Assembly (NCBI GenBank): GCA_945868555.1
Contig: CAMBMC010000014.1
Span: 1 to 18,553 of the forward strand
DNA length: 18,553 nt
Source of the DNA: Chitinophaga pinensis
GTDB taxonomy: Bacteria; Bacteroidota; Bacteroidia; Flavobacteriales_D; Crocinitomicaceae
Reading direction: 5' to 3'
The position numbers and the translations under genes were made by a program. The number at the start of each line of letters is the position of its first letter. Position 1 is the first letter of the stretch. Shown here one piece after another: positions 1-9,282 of the stretch. The notes beneath the pieces were generated by a model, which saw only the letters and a program-made list of their open reading frames with translations, was not told where the DNA came from and made no database searches.

Positions 1-1076
1 GCAATACCTAAAGACGAGTAAATAATGATTTGACGCGCTGGTTTTCCTTCACTTACGGCATCTGCCACGGCTAAGATCACAACGATCAATAGGTATGGAT
101 ACAAAGATTGAATAGAATGCCCCCCAAGCACATTGGCAAAGGCAAATACACCGAAAGCGGCAAATGGAAGTAAAAGACTCAACTTCAATTTTGTCGATTC
201 TTTCAAGTCAAATGCACCAGCAGCGGATGTCCAACGGCCAATCATTAAACTCGCCCAAAACAAGGAAACATAAGGAGCAACAGCACTTTCTGGCGTCCCC
301 AACTTTTGCTTCATGAACTCTGGAAGATTGCTCGCTGTAGATACTTCTACTCCGACATAAACGAAAATAGCGATCATGCCCAGCACCACTTGTGGATAGC
401 GTAAAGTTTCCATAATTCCACCACCATTGCTTTGTGTTTCACCTCCGATGCGGTCAGGAACAGAAGAAAATTTAAAGAAAACAGCAGCAATAAGAAACGC
501 CGCGCCAAGCACGAGATACGGAATTTGGACCGCTTCAAGATTTAAGGCTTGGTCCGGATTGGAAATCCCTCCGAAAATAGCAAACGAAACAATCACAGGT
601 CCGATGGTAGTACCCACATTGTTGATTCCTCCGGCGAGGGAGAGACGCATATTGCCTTTTGATGGATCGCCCATCTGAATGGCAAGAGGATTCGCTGCGA
701 TTTGCTGGAGGGAGAATCCTAGTCCTACCGTAAACAACCCAGCAATCAACAATGGAAAAGATGCGTTGTTAGATGCCGGTATAAACAGAAGGGTACCCAC
801 CGCCGAGATAATCAATCCAAGGGCAAGCCCATTGCGGTAACCGATTAAATTCAAGATGTCACGTTTCAGTAAACCTGAAATGACAAAGTATAAAATTGAT
901 CCAACCGTATAGGCCACATAAAAGGCGAATGAAATCATCTGCGATTGAAGCTGACTCAAGTCTAAAGCTTTTTTGAAGACTGGAATTAAGATATCATTGC
1001 TCGCGGCGACGAAGCCCCAAAAGAAAAAGATAACAATAAGCGTAACCAGTGAGCTACTTTTAGTAGGAATAGACAT
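1..1076 (-). CDS. FHS-family sugar MFS transporter, N-terminal part (3' end off the window)
   Basis: Translating the minus strand from the ATG at 1076 gives about 358 uninterrupted residues running off the left edge, so the C-terminus is missing. The product is a multi-spanning inner-membrane protein with many hydrophobic segments. The first helix carries FFFWGFVAASND (residues 17-28), and LQQIAANPLAIQMGDP (123-138) matches the 'AANP' signature of the fucose/glucose-galactose:H+ symporter branch of the major facilitator superfamily. The position before the AANP block is Gln, as I recall for the glucose/galactose (GluP-like) branch, whereas FucP has Glu there. The substrate cannot be fixed from sequence; a hexose or fucose is most likely. 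It lies 39 nt downstream of dxs on the same strand and may be read with it, but a possible -7 element (TATCTTGG, 1093-1100) sits 16 nt before the ATG, so it may have its own promoter. Confidence 0.87.
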   Translation of the reverse strand, partial: MSIPTKSSSLVTLIVIFFFWGFVAASNDILIPVFKKALDLSQLQSQMISFAFYVAYTVGSILYFVISGLLKRDILNLIGYRNGLALGLIISAVGTLLFIPASNNASFPLLIAGLFTVGLGFSLQQIAANPLAIQMGDPSKGNMRLSLAGGINNVGTTIGPVIVSFAIFGGISNPDQALNLEAVQIPYLVLGAAFLIAAVFFKFSSVPDRIGGETQSNGGGIMETLRYPQVVLGMIAIFVYVGVEVSTASNLPEFMKQKLGTPESAVAPYVSLFWASLMIGRWTSAAGAFDLKESTKLKLSLLLPFAAFGVFAFANVLGGHSIQSLYPYLLIVVILAVADAVSEGKPARQIIIYSSLGI

Positions 1077-1115
1077 AAGCAGTAAATTTGGGCCAAGATA
1101 GCAGTAATTCTGCGC

Positions 1116-3071
1116 TTAACTTACCGATTGACTCAAATTGCTGAAAGTTTTTTCGTAAGAGATGAGTTTTTTCGTTGCGGCAACGATTCCATTTACATCG
1201 AAACCACAGTCCGCCCAAAGCTCTTCTTGCGTTCCGTGGTGCACAAAGTGATCTGAAATTCCGAGGCGTACCACTTCAGCTGAATACTTTTGATCGACCA
1301 TAAATTCAATCACAGCAGAACCAAATCCACCCATTAAGCAACCATCTTCCACAGTGATCACTTTCGAAAATTTAGAGAACACTTCATGTAACATCACCTC
1401 ATCAACAGGTTTCACGAAACGCATGTCGTAATGTGCTGCGCTAATTCCCAACTCCTTCATTTCAGCAAGTGCTTGTTGCGCAAAATTTCCAGGGTGACCT
1501 ATGGTTAAAATAGCGACATCTTCACCATTCGTGAGTTTTCGTCCTGTCCCAACCTGAATCGCTTTCATTGGCGTTTTCCACTCGGTCATTATCCCATTTC
1601 CACGAGGATAGCGAATAGAGAAAGGCCCCATATTCTCTTGCTGAGCTGTAAACATTAGATTTCGCAATTCAGCTTCGTCCATTGGTGCAGAAACAACCAT
1701 GTTTGGAATGTGACGCATGTATGCCAGATCGTATGCACCGTGATGTGTTGCACCATCTGCTCCAACTAATCCGCCGCGATCGAGGCAGAAAACAACATTT
1801 AAATTTTGAAGTGCTACGTCATGTAAAACTTGATCATAGGCACGCTGCATGAAAGTCGAATATATGTTACAAAAAGGCACTAGGCCTTGCGTTGCCAATC
1901 CTGCGGAGAAAGTTACCGCATGTTGTTCCGCGATCCCCACATCGAATGCACGATTGGGCATGGCCTCCATCATAATATTCAAAGAGCAGCCAGAAGGCAT
2001 CGCTGGAGTAACACCCATAATCTTCGTGTTCTTTTCCGCCAATTCAACAATGGTATGACCGAAAACGTCTTGGTATTTAGGCGGTTGAGGCGATTTTGGG
2101 ACCACCTTTACAATTTCACCTGTTTCCTTGTTAAACACCCCTGGCGCGTGCCATTTCGTTGGGTTTCCTTCCTCAGAGAACTTGTATCCAGCACCTTTTC
2201 GCGTGATGCAATGCAAAATCTTTGGACCAGGAATATCTTTTAAATCTTCTAACACCTTGGCTAAACCAATCACATCATGCCCATCAACAGGACCGAAGTA
2301 GCGGAAGTTTAAGGATTCGAATAAATTGCTTTGCTTCAATAAAGATCCTTTCAAGGCGTGCGTCACTTTCGATGCGATGGTTTGTGCATCTGGACCAAAT
2401 TTTGAGATTTTCCCCAAAAGGTTCCACACCTCATCCTTAATTTTATTGTACGTATGTGAAGTTGTGATGTCTGTAAGGTATTCTTTCAGGGCACCAACAT
2501 TTGGGTCAATCGACATGCAGTTGTCGTTCAAAACCACCAATAGGTTGGCATCTTTTTCAAACCCTGCGTGATTCATTCCTTCGAAAGCCAGACCAGCCGT
2601 CATGGCGCCATCACCAATTACAGCAATGTGCTGACGTTGCTTTTCCCCTTTGTATTTGCTGGCTACAGCCATTCCAAGTGCAGCAGAGATCGACGTAGAT
2701 GAATGGCCCACACCGAAGGTATCATATTCACTCTCAGAGCGCTTTGGAAAACCAGACATTCCGTCTTTGAGACGATTCGTGTGAAAACGTTCGCGTCGAC
2801 CAGTTAAAATTTTGTGTCCGTAAGCTTGATGACCTACATCCCAAACCAATTGATCTTCAGGAGTGTTGAATACATAATGTAGAGCAACTGTCAGCTCAAC
2901 TACACCTAGGCTTGCACCGAAGTGGCTATTTCCAATTTCTGAAATAACATCAACAATGTATTGACGCACCTCATCAGAAACCTGTGGCAAATCATCCACC
3001 TTAAATTTTTCCCGAAGATCGGAAGGGATTTGGATTTGCTCCAAAAATGGCCCTGCAGTATATTCTCCCAT
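1116..3071 (-). CDS. dxs: 1-deoxy-D-xylulose-5-phosphate synthase
   Basis: A cytosolic TPP enzyme that condenses pyruvate with glyceraldehyde 3-phosphate to DXP, the entry step of the MEP isoprenoid pathway and a branch point to thiamine and pyridoxal. The 651-residue product has family-typical length. Visible landmarks are IGNSHFGASLGVVELT with the active-site His50, DVGHQAYGHKILTGRR (78-92), the TPP/Mg motif GDGAMTAG (153-160) with the downstream NDN, YFGPVDGHD, and in the pyrimidine-binding domain DVGIAEQHAVTFSAGLA with the catalytic Glu, followed by GGLVGADGATHHG. I chose the ATG at 3071 because homologues begin shortly before the 'IQIPSDLR' segment; an in-frame GTG nine codons upstream (3098) also leaves the frame open. 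It follows ileS by 91 nt on the same strand. A terminator or promoter in that gap is not clear, so co-transcription with ileS is possible. Confidence 0.97.
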   Translation of the reverse strand: MGEYTAGPFLEQIQIPSDLREKFKVDDLPQVSDEVRQYIVDVISEIGNSHFGASLGVVELTVALHYVFNTPEDQLVWDVGHQAYGHKILTGRRERFHTNRLKDGMSGFPKRSESEYDTFGVGHSSTSISAALGMAVASKYKGEKQRQHIAVIGDGAMTAGLAFEGMNHAGFEKDANLLVVLNDNCMSIDPNVGALKEYLTDITTSHTYNKIKDEVWNLLGKISKFGPDAQTIASKVTHALKGSLLKQSNLFESLNFRYFGPVDGHDVIGLAKVLEDLKDIPGPKILHCITRKGAGYKFSEEGNPTKWHAPGVFNKETGEIVKVVPKSPQPPKYQDVFGHTIVELAEKNTKIMGVTPAMPSGCSLNIMMEAMPNRAFDVGIAEQHAVTFSAGLATQGLVPFCNIYSTFMQRAYDQVLHDVALQNLNVVFCLDRGGLVGADGATHHGAYDLAYMRHIPNMVVSAPMDEAELRNLMFTAQQENMGPFSIRYPRGNGIMTEWKTPMKAIQVGTGRKLTNGEDVAILTIGHPGNFAQQALAEMKELGISAAHYDMRFVKPVDEVMLHEVFSKFSKVITVEDGCLMGGFGSAVIEFMVDQKYSAEVVRLGISDHFVHHGTQEELWADCGFDVNGIVAATKKLISYEKTFSNLSQSVS

Positions 3072-3162
3072 AGCATTTACTTCGTTGTTTCGCGTCACGC
3101 GTCATAAACTAACAAACAAGATATTTATTTTGTTCGTTGTATCAACCTAATGCGATTATTCT

Positions 3163-6100
3163 TTATGTCTTCACTAGCTCCACACGTGTGTCGCCTTCTG
3201 TTTCTAAATCGGTAATCAATGCGCTGCTGCTTGTTGCGCCAAATACAATTTCTTTCGCCAAGACTTCGGCTTGCACATATGCAGCATGTGCAGCAATGGC
3301 CTCACGCAAGGTAGCAGTTGTTTCGACCGTGATGCGAATCTTATCCGTTACCTCCAGACCTAAGTCCTTTCTCAAATTCTGCACTCGGTTGACCAATTCT
3401 CTGGCGATTCCTTCAGATTTCAATTCGGCCGAAATGGTAATGTCCAAGGCAACCGTCAAGCCTCCTTCCGATGCTACCAACCAGCCTGGAATGTCTTGCG
3501 CCGTGATTTCAAAATCAGCCAAATCAAGCTCAATAGATTCTCCATCTATTGTTCCGTTCCAAGTTCCTGTTGACTCAATAACTGAAATGTCATCACCCGA
3601 CATTTGCCCAACAAGCGCAGCAATGGCTTTCATTTGCTTGCCATATTTCGGACCTATTGTTTTAAAATTCGGTTTGATGCTTTTCACCAAAACAGCACTT
3701 CCCTCTTCGAGCAATTCCACCTCCTTTACATTTACTTCCGAAAGGATCAAGTCTTGTACATGGCGTAAATTGTCAGCAAATGTTTGACTCAACACTGGTA
3801 CCATGATTTTTTGAAGCGGCTGACGCACGCGAATTTTTTCCTTTTTACGCAAAGCCAACACGAGCGATGAGATGCGCTGCGCGATGTCCATTTGATCTTC
3901 GAGATTTGTATTGATCAAAGTGCTGTCAACCTGCGGGAAATCTGCCAAGTGGACCGATTCTACGGCATGTTTTTTTGATACACTGTTTAAATCGGTGAAC
4001 AACTGATCCATGAAGAATGGCGCAATAGGAGAACCCAAAATAGCCACCGTTTCAAGGCAGGTATACAAGGTCTGGTAGGCCGACAATTTATCTTTCGAAT
4101 CGTCACTCTTCCAAAAGCGGCGACGGCAGAGACGCACATACCAATTCGACAGTTGATCATTCACAAAATCCTGAATCAATCTTCCTGCTTTCGTTGGTTC
4201 ATATTCTGCAAAAGCGGCATCCACTTCCTTCACCAATGAATTCAAGCGCGACAAAATCCAACGGTCGATTTCTGGTCGTTCGTTGTGAGATACTTCCGTC
4301 TCCGAGTAATCAAAACCATCGATATTCGCGTACAATGAGAAGAACGAATAGGTGTTGTATAGCGTTCCGAAAAATTTTCTCTGCACTTCTGTAATTCCGT
4401 CTTTGTCGAACTTCAAATTGTCCCATGGCTGAGCATTTGTAATCATGTACCAGCGTGTCGCATCGGCTCCGTAAGTAGAAAGATTTTCAAATGGCTCCAC
4501 TGCATTTCCGAGTCTCTTCGACATTTTTAATCCATTCTTGTCGAGCACCAATCCGTTTGAAACCACATTTTTGTAGGCAACCGAATCAAATACCATCGTG
4601 GAAATGGCATGCAAGGTATAGAACCAGCCACGCGTTTGATCCACTCCTTCCGCGATGAAATCACCTGGAAAAGCCTTATGATCATCGATGAGCTCCTTAT
4701 TTTCAAAAGGATAATGCCACTGGGCATAGGGCATCGAGCCTGAGTCGAACCATACGTCGATGAGATCGGCTTCACGCTTCATTGGTTTTCCGGAAGGCGA
4801 AACCAGCGTAATCAAATCCACATAGTTTTTATGTAGATCAATTTGCGCATAATTCTCCTTCGACATATCTCCGGCTGTAAAATGTGCCAATGGATTTTCA
4901 GCCATTACTCCGGCTTTCACTGCCTTATTGCATTCATTTTTTAATTGTTCAACCGATGAAATGCAGATGCGCTCATCTCCTTCAGCCGTGGACCAGATTG
5001 GAATTGGAATTCCCCAATAGCGTGAGCGTGACAGGTTCCAGTCGTTGGCATTTTCGAGCCATTTCCCAAAACGTCCAGAGCCCGTAGATTCAGGTTTCCA
5101 GTTGATCGTATTGTTCAACTCCATCATGCGCTCACGTACATCCGTCACGCGGATAAACCATGAATCGAGTGGGTAATACAAAACGGGTTTGTCTGTTCGC
5201 CAGCAATGTGGGTAGCTGTGAACATATTTCTCAACCTTAAAGGCCTTATTGTCTGTCTTCAGCGCAATGGCGATGTGCACATCGGCAGAGCGTTCAGGGG
5301 CATCATTTTCGTCGTAATATTCATACTTGACAAACATGTCAGCGAGCTCCCCCACTTCTGGACGGAACTTCCCTTGCAAATCTACAAGAGGTACTAAATT
5401 CCCTTTTTCATCGGCCACCAACAACGGTGGAACACCTGCATCTGCGGCTACTCTAGCATCGTCAGCTCCAAAAGTCGGCGCGATATGTACGATTCCTGTT
5501 CCGTCTTCCGTTGTCACGAAATCACCGCCAATCACACGGAATGCTTCTTCCGGTTTTTCTGCTGGCAGGGCATACGGCATCAGTTGGTCATAGCGAATTC
5601 CGACGAGATCTGCACCTAGGCATTCACCCGCAACGAAATACGGAATGACTTTGTCACCAGCAGTATAAGAGCCCAATTCATCCGCACGTTCAATGGCTTG
5701 AAATCCTTTGCTGAATTGGTAGCTTACCAGATTTTTCGCTAAAATGACATTGATCGGCGCATGTGTATATTGGTTAAAAGAGCGCACCAAGACGTAGTCG
5801 ATTTTCGGACCCACACACAAGGCTGTATTCGATGGCAAGGTCCATGGTGTGGTCGTCCAAGCGAGGAAATGTGTTTCTTCGGCACTTGTATCAACACCTT
5901 TAAATGGGGCTAAGCCTTTCCAATCGTTGATTTTAAACTGGGCAACAATGGTCGTGTCCGTTACATCTTTGTAGCAGCCAGGCTGATTCAATTCGTGGGA
6001 GGAAAGACCTGTTCCCGCTTTTGGTGAGTAGGGCTGGATCGTATAGCCTTTGTACATCAAGTTTTTCTCGAACAATTGACCAAGCAACCACCATACCGAC

Positions 6101-6576
6101 TCCATGTATTTTGGTTCGTAGGTGATGTATGGATCTTCCATATCTACCCAGTAGCCCATTTTTCGGGTGAGGTCATTCCAAATGTCGGTATAGCGCATGA
6201 CGGCTTCGCGACAGGCTCTATTGTAATCTTCGACAGAAATCTTTGTTCCGATATCCTCCTTAGTGATCCCTAATTCCTTCTCAACACCCAATTCAACAGG
6301 CAAGCCGTGGGTATCCCATCCTGCTTTACGTTTTACCTGAAAGCCTTTTAAGGTTTTATAGCGGCAAAAAATATCCTTGATGGCGCGTGCCATGACGTGG
6401 TGAATGCCTGGTAATCCATTCGCGGATGGCGGACCTTCGAAGAAAATAAACGGTGTTTTCCCTTCACGCGTGGAAATGGACTGTTCAAAGACCTTCTCAC
6501 GCTCCCATTTTTCCAACACGCGTTCTGCCACATTTGGCAAATTCAACCCTTTATATTCTGGATATTTGTTCGACAT
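3163..6576 (-). CDS. ileS: Isoleucyl-tRNA synthetase, type 2 (eukaryote-like, GXHH signature)
   Basis: This cytosolic class I synthetase charges tRNA-Ile with isoleucine. The 1137-residue product is long, as expected for type 2 (IleS2) enzymes. The catalytic domain opens with FFEGPPSANGLPGIHH (45-60). The usual HIGH tetrapeptide is replaced by GIHH at 57-60 (bases 6397-6408). The CP1 editing domain is present with WTTTPWTLPSNT (about 240-251) and GTGIVHIAPTFGADD (about 356-370), so post-transfer editing of mischarged valine should be intact. The second signature is KMSKR at 684-688 (4513-4527). An anticodon-binding helical domain follows, then a C-terminal extension with no terminal zinc-binding cysteine cluster, again type 2. 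This type is known for natural mupirocin resistance. The ATG at 6576 begins the standard MSNKYPEYKGLNLP start. It is divergent from the broken beta-barrel gene and lies upstream of dxs. Confidence 0.97.
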   Translation of the reverse strand: MSNKYPEYKGLNLPNVAERVLEKWEREKVFEQSISTREGKTPFIFFEGPPSANGLPGIHHVMARAIKDIFCRYKTLKGFQVKRKAGWDTHGLPVELGVEKELGITKEDIGTKISVEDYNRACREAVMRYTDIWNDLTRKMGYWVDMEDPYITYEPKYMESVWWLLGQLFEKNLMYKGYTIQPYSPKAGTGLSSHELNQPGCYKDVTDTTIVAQFKINDWKGLAPFKGVDTSAEETHFLAWTTTPWTLPSNTALCVGPKIDYVLVRSFNQYTHAPINVILAKNLVSYQFSKGFQAIERADELGSYTAGDKVIPYFVAGECLGADLVGIRYDQLMPYALPAEKPEEAFRVIGGDFVTTEDGTGIVHIAPTFGADDARVAADAGVPPLLVADEKGNLVPLVDLQGKFRPEVGELADMFVKYEYYDENDAPERSADVHIAIALKTDNKAFKVEKYVHSYPHCWRTDKPVLYYPLDSWFIRVTDVRERMMELNNTINWKPESTGSGRFGKWLENANDWNLSRSRYWGIPIPIWSTAEGDERICISSVEQLKNECNKAVKAGVMAENPLAHFTAGDMSKENYAQIDLHKNYVDLITLVSPSGKPMKREADLIDVWFDSGSMPYAQWHYPFENKELIDDHKAFPGDFIAEGVDQTRGWFYTLHAISTMVFDSVAYKNVVSNGLVLDKNGLKMSKRLGNAVEPFENLSTYGADATRWYMITNAQPWDNLKFDKDGITEVQRKFFGTLYNTYSFFSLYANIDGFDYSETEVSHNERPEIDRWILSRLNSLVKEVDAAFAEYEPTKAGRLIQDFVNDQLSNWYVRLCRRRFWKSDDSKDKLSAYQTLYTCLETVAILGSPIAPFFMDQLFTDLNSVSKKHAVESVHLADFPQVDSTLINTNLEDQMDIAQRISSLVLALRKKEKIRVRQPLQKIMVPVLSQTFADNLRHVQDLILSEVNVKEVELLEEGSAVLVKSIKPNFKTIGPKYGKQMKAIAALVGQMSGDDISVIESTGTWNGTIDGESIELDLADFEITAQDIPGWLVASEGGLTVALDITISAELKSEGIARELVNRVQNLRKDLGLEVTDKIRITVETTATLREAIAAHAAYVQAEVLAKEIVFGATSSSALITDLETEGDTRVELVKT

Positions 6577-6599
6577 ATACCTTGCTTTTTCGCAAGCAG

Positions 6600-6607
6600 C
6601 GAAATTA
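6600..6607 (-). promoter_or_regulatory. Possible -7 element for ileS (TAATTTCG)
   Basis: On the minus strand TAATTTCG differs from the Bacteroidota TAnnTTTG -7 consensus at one base and lies 23 nt before the ileS ATG. No convincing -33 TTTG box is seen. The predicted leader would contain the small hairpin CTTGC/GCAAG (6581-6596) directly before the start codon. Confidence 0.25.
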
Positions 6608-6694
6608 ACGAAATTTGGCGAGAGCGCATAGGAAGTACGGCTATTTTTGTCCCGATTCCGATGGTGTGAATTGTTAAAATTCGCATTTCAGTTC

Positions 6695-6714
6695 GGGATC
6701 ATGAAATAGATCCC
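6695..6714. repeat. Inverted repeat GGGATC-N8-GATCCC upstream of the broken beta-barrel gene
   Basis: A perfect 6-bp inverted repeat with an 8-nt spacer sits 38 nt upstream of the ATG at 6753, in the divergent spacer between ileS and that gene. It could be an operator or a small hairpin, or chance. No T-tract follows it, so it is not a convincing terminator. Confidence 0.3.
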
Positions 6715-6752
6715 CGTCTTGCTCGTTCAAGCGTTCACTAATTTACTTAACG

Positions 6753-7586
6753 ATGAAAAAACTAACTTTTTACTTTTTATTCGTTTCCACAGCACTTGTT
6801 GCACAGGAAAAATCGGGCTGCATGCAACTGACAGAAGCTCAGGTATTGATTGGTTCTAACCTGTCCACAGTTGAAACCATGTCGCTCAATGATTTTAAAA
6901 CGCTCGCACCGAACTCAAGTATTCTCGCATAGGACTACACAGGATTCTCGGGCAACTTCTACAACAGTACCTATACGAACCCATCATTTACAGGACTTCT
7001 TGGATTCACGTTCAAAAACAAGCCAAATCCCTTGTTGCGTATGGGTTTAGGCTATAGCACACGAACCTTGGGTACAGGCTCGAGTTCAAGGTATGAAAGT
7101 TTCCACTACGACACCCTTACTTCTGGGCAGACAGGACAGCAAATTTTCCTTGATTCCACTCACTTTCAATATGTGTATGGTGCATACCAATCTACCTATT
7201 TGTCGCTGGATGCATCCTTAATTTTTCGCACCAAACCTGCAGCGAGATGGTCTATTTACGGGGGAATTGGAATCAATGTTGGAATGGCTTTCAATAGTTT
7301 CTTGAATGTCTCCTACCACGACGAACAATACGCCTCGTCCGGAAACTATGACCAATCCAATTGGACACATGAGGAAGAACGTGTCAATCAAAAAACGCAC
7401 GTGGCAAGCACCGTTTATATCCCAATGGGGCTAGATTTCCGTATAGGAAAGAAAAGTTTATTTATGAACCGTTTGCACCTTTTTGCTGAAGCGCGTCCAT
7501 CGATGACCATTACTTCTATCCCATCCTTAAAAACGCAACTTACACCCAACATCACAAGTTCACTTGGATTGCGGATCGTTTGGTAA
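6753..7586 (+). pseudogene. Outer-membrane beta-barrel-like protein, interrupted by in-frame TAG at codon 60
   Basis: Reading from the ATG at 6753 gives MKKLTFYFLFVSTALVAQ, a clear Sec signal peptide with a Bacteroidota-style end, then 59 codons to a TAG at 6930-6932. The same frame continues without another stop to TAA at 7584-7586, for a total of 277 codons. The region after the stop has alternating aromatic/polar strands (for example GLGYSTRTL, WSIYGGIGINVGMAF, LHLFAEARPS) and ends SSLGLRIVW with a terminal aromatic residue, as in outer-membrane barrels. The codons around the stop are ...ILA-TAG-DYTGF.... CAG to TAG is one transition, so Gln is the simplest ancestral residue. The exact function is unknown; 'PorT-like barrel' is only a fold guess. 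It may be a recent pseudogene, a population variant or a sequencing error. An alternative TTG start at 7032 would lack an export signal and is unlikely to be functional. Confidence 0.72.
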
Positions 7587-7646
7587 GAATTGTTCGATCT
7601 CTGTATGATTTTTTCGCAGACTAACCTGCTTTTCAATGCGTATCAC

Positions 7647-7654
7647 TACCTTTG
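7647..7654 (+). promoter_or_regulatory. Predicted -7 element of the fumarase promoter (TACCTTTG)
   Basis: TACCTTTG is an exact match to the Bacteroidota primary-sigma -7 consensus TAnnTTTG and ends 22 nt before the fumarase ATG. The same octamer precedes the lipoprotein gene at 13011. A matching -33 TTTG box is not evident. Confidence 0.45.
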
Positions 7655-7676
7655 AAAAAGAAAAAATACATACGCC

Positions 7677-9281
7677 ATGGCTGAGTTCTTTTATGCGGAT
7701 CCATATCCAGTTTTACGAGACAATACTGAATATACACAGGTAAGTTCCGATTATGTTTCGGTAGAGAAATTGGGGGATCGAGAGATTCTTGTGATTGATC
7801 CGAAGGCCCTCGAAGTGCTCTCTGAAGCAGCTATGAACGATGTTTCCTTCTTTCTACGGACCTCACATTTGCAGAAACTCAACAACATTTTGCAAGATCC
7901 TGAGGCAACGGACAACGACCGCTTTGTGGCCTACAATCTTTTGCAAAATGCTGTAGTGGCTGCCGAAGGACAACTTCCATCGTGTCAAGATACAGGAACA
8001 GCCATCATTATGGCGAAAAAAGGTGAAGACGTCTACACCGGTGTGGACGATGCCGAATACCTATCAAAAGGAATTTTCAATGTCTACCAGGAACGCAACC
8101 TTCGCTACTCGCAGATTGTACCGATCAGCATGTTTGACGAGAAAAACTCTGGTTCTAATCTTCCCGCTCAGATTGACATTTATGCGAAAAAAGGGGCGAA
8201 ATATGAATTCCTTTTTCTTGCAAAAGGTGGCGGTTCAGCGAATAAAACCTTCTTGTACCAAAAGACAAAATCACTTTTGAATGAGCAATCACTTGAAGAG
8301 TTTGTTCGCGATAAAATAAAAGACCTTGGCACAGCGGCATGTCCTCCCTACCACTTGGCACTTGTCATCGGCGGAACATCTGCAGAAGCGAATCTTGCCA
8401 CTGTAAAAAAAGCGTCGGCTGGATATTTTGACGAATTGCCAACTGAAGGAAACATGCATGGTCAAGCATTCCGCGACTTGGAATGGGAAAAACGCGTGCA
8501 GTTGATTTGCCAAGAAAGTCTGATAGGAGCTCAGTTTGGTGGGAAATATTTTACCCACGATGTGCGCGTGATTCGCTTGCCCCGACATGCTGCCTCTTGT
8601 CCAGTAGGATTGGGTGTTTCTTGCTCAGCGGACAGAAACATCAAAGCGAAAATCACCAAAGAAGGATTGTTCATCGAGAAATTGGAGAAGAATCCGCGTC
8701 ACTTGTTGCCTGAAACAGCACCGCATCTTGAGCCAGCGATTGAAATTAATCTTGACCGCCCTATGGCTGAAGTGTTGTCCGAACTTTCACAATACCCGAT
8801 AAAAACCCGTTTGAAATTGAACGGGACCTTGATCGTTGCACGTGACATCGCCCATGCGCAGATTAAAGCCTTGCTCGATGCAGGAAAACCAATGCCACAA
8901 TACTTTAAGGATCATCCTGTTTATTATGCTGGACCAGCGAAAACACCAGAGGGAATGCCATCTGGAAGTTTCGGCCCAACGACAGCGGGACGTATGGACA
9001 GTTATGTGAATTTATTCCAACAGCACGGTGGAAGCATGATTATGTTGGCGAAAGGAAACCGTTCCATAGAGGTGAAGAATGCCTGTCAAAAGCACGGTGG
9101 TTTCTACCTTGGATCAATTGGAGGTCCTGCAGCGATTTTAGCCAAGGAGAACATCACAGCCGTAGAAGTTGTTGATTTTGAAGAGTTGGGAATGGAAGCC
9201 GTTCGCAAGATTACCGTGAAGAATTTCCCAGCATTCATCATCACTGACGACAAGGGCAACGATTTTTTCGAGAATTTATAG
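7677..9281 (+). CDS. Fumarate hydratase class I ([4Fe-4S], FumA/FumB type)
   Basis: It catalyses reversible hydration of fumarate to L-malate in the TCA cycle, in the cytosol, using an oxygen-sensitive [4Fe-4S] cluster. The 534-residue product is the length of single-chain class I fumarases, with fused alpha and beta regions. The cluster ligands can be read from conserved contexts: Cys103 in LPSCQDTGT, Cys222 in GTAACPPYH and Cys316 in VGLGVSCSADRN. These align with a constant offset of two to the E. coli FumA cysteines as I recall them. Other landmarks are KGGGSANKTFL (183-193), GGTSAEANL (232-240), LPRHAASCPVG (301-311) and, in the C-terminal domain, the run from YYAGPAKTPEGMPSG to GPTTAGRMD. 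The ATG at 7677 is the natural start and is preceded by a TACCTTTG promoter element. Its stop lies one base from the stop of the convergent FGE-like gene. Confidence 0.96.
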   Translation: MAEFFYADPYPVLRDNTEYTQVSSDYVSVEKLGDREILVIDPKALEVLSEAAMNDVSFFLRTSHLQKLNNILQDPEATDNDRFVAYNLLQNAVVAAEGQLPSCQDTGTAIIMAKKGEDVYTGVDDAEYLSKGIFNVYQERNLRYSQIVPISMFDEKNSGSNLPAQIDIYAKKGAKYEFLFLAKGGGSANKTFLYQKTKSLLNEQSLEEFVRDKIKDLGTAACPPYHLALVIGGTSAEANLATVKKASAGYFDELPTEGNMHGQAFRDLEWEKRVQLICQESLIGAQFGGKYFTHDVRVIRLPRHAASCPVGLGVSCSADRNIKAKITKEGLFIEKLEKNPRHLLPETAPHLEPAIEINLDRPMAEVLSELSQYPIKTRLKLNGTLIVARDIAHAQIKALLDAGKPMPQYFKDHPVYYAGPAKTPEGMPSGSFGPTTAGRMDSYVNLFQQHGGSMIMLAKGNRSIEVKNACQKHGGFYLGSIGGPAAILAKENITAVEVVDFEELGMEAVRKITVKNFPAFIITDDKGNDFFENL

Positions 9282-9282
9282 C

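Noticed and set aside
1101..1113. GCAGTAATTCTGC quasi-palindrome after dxs
   Set aside because: Short, with an internal mismatch and no T-run; could be chance.
3072..3098. Upstream GTG start for dxs at 3098
   Set aside because: The added nine residues do not resemble the DXS N-terminus, and an ATG is available at the expected position.
3102..3139. AACAAACAA / TTGTTCGTT inverted repeat between ileS and dxs as a terminator
   Set aside because: A/T-rich imperfect stem with one mismatch and no T-tract; too weak to call.
3137..3787. 216-codon open frame on the plus strand
   Set aside because: It lies entirely antisense to the C-terminal part of ileS, is Ser/Thr-rich as expected of a reverse-frame shadow, and has no promoter or family motif.
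7032..7586. 184-codon frame starting at TTG as an independent gene
   Set aside because: It is the downstream part of the frame opened at 6753, has no signal peptide of its own although it is barrel-like, and is better explained as the remainder of an amber-interrupted gene.
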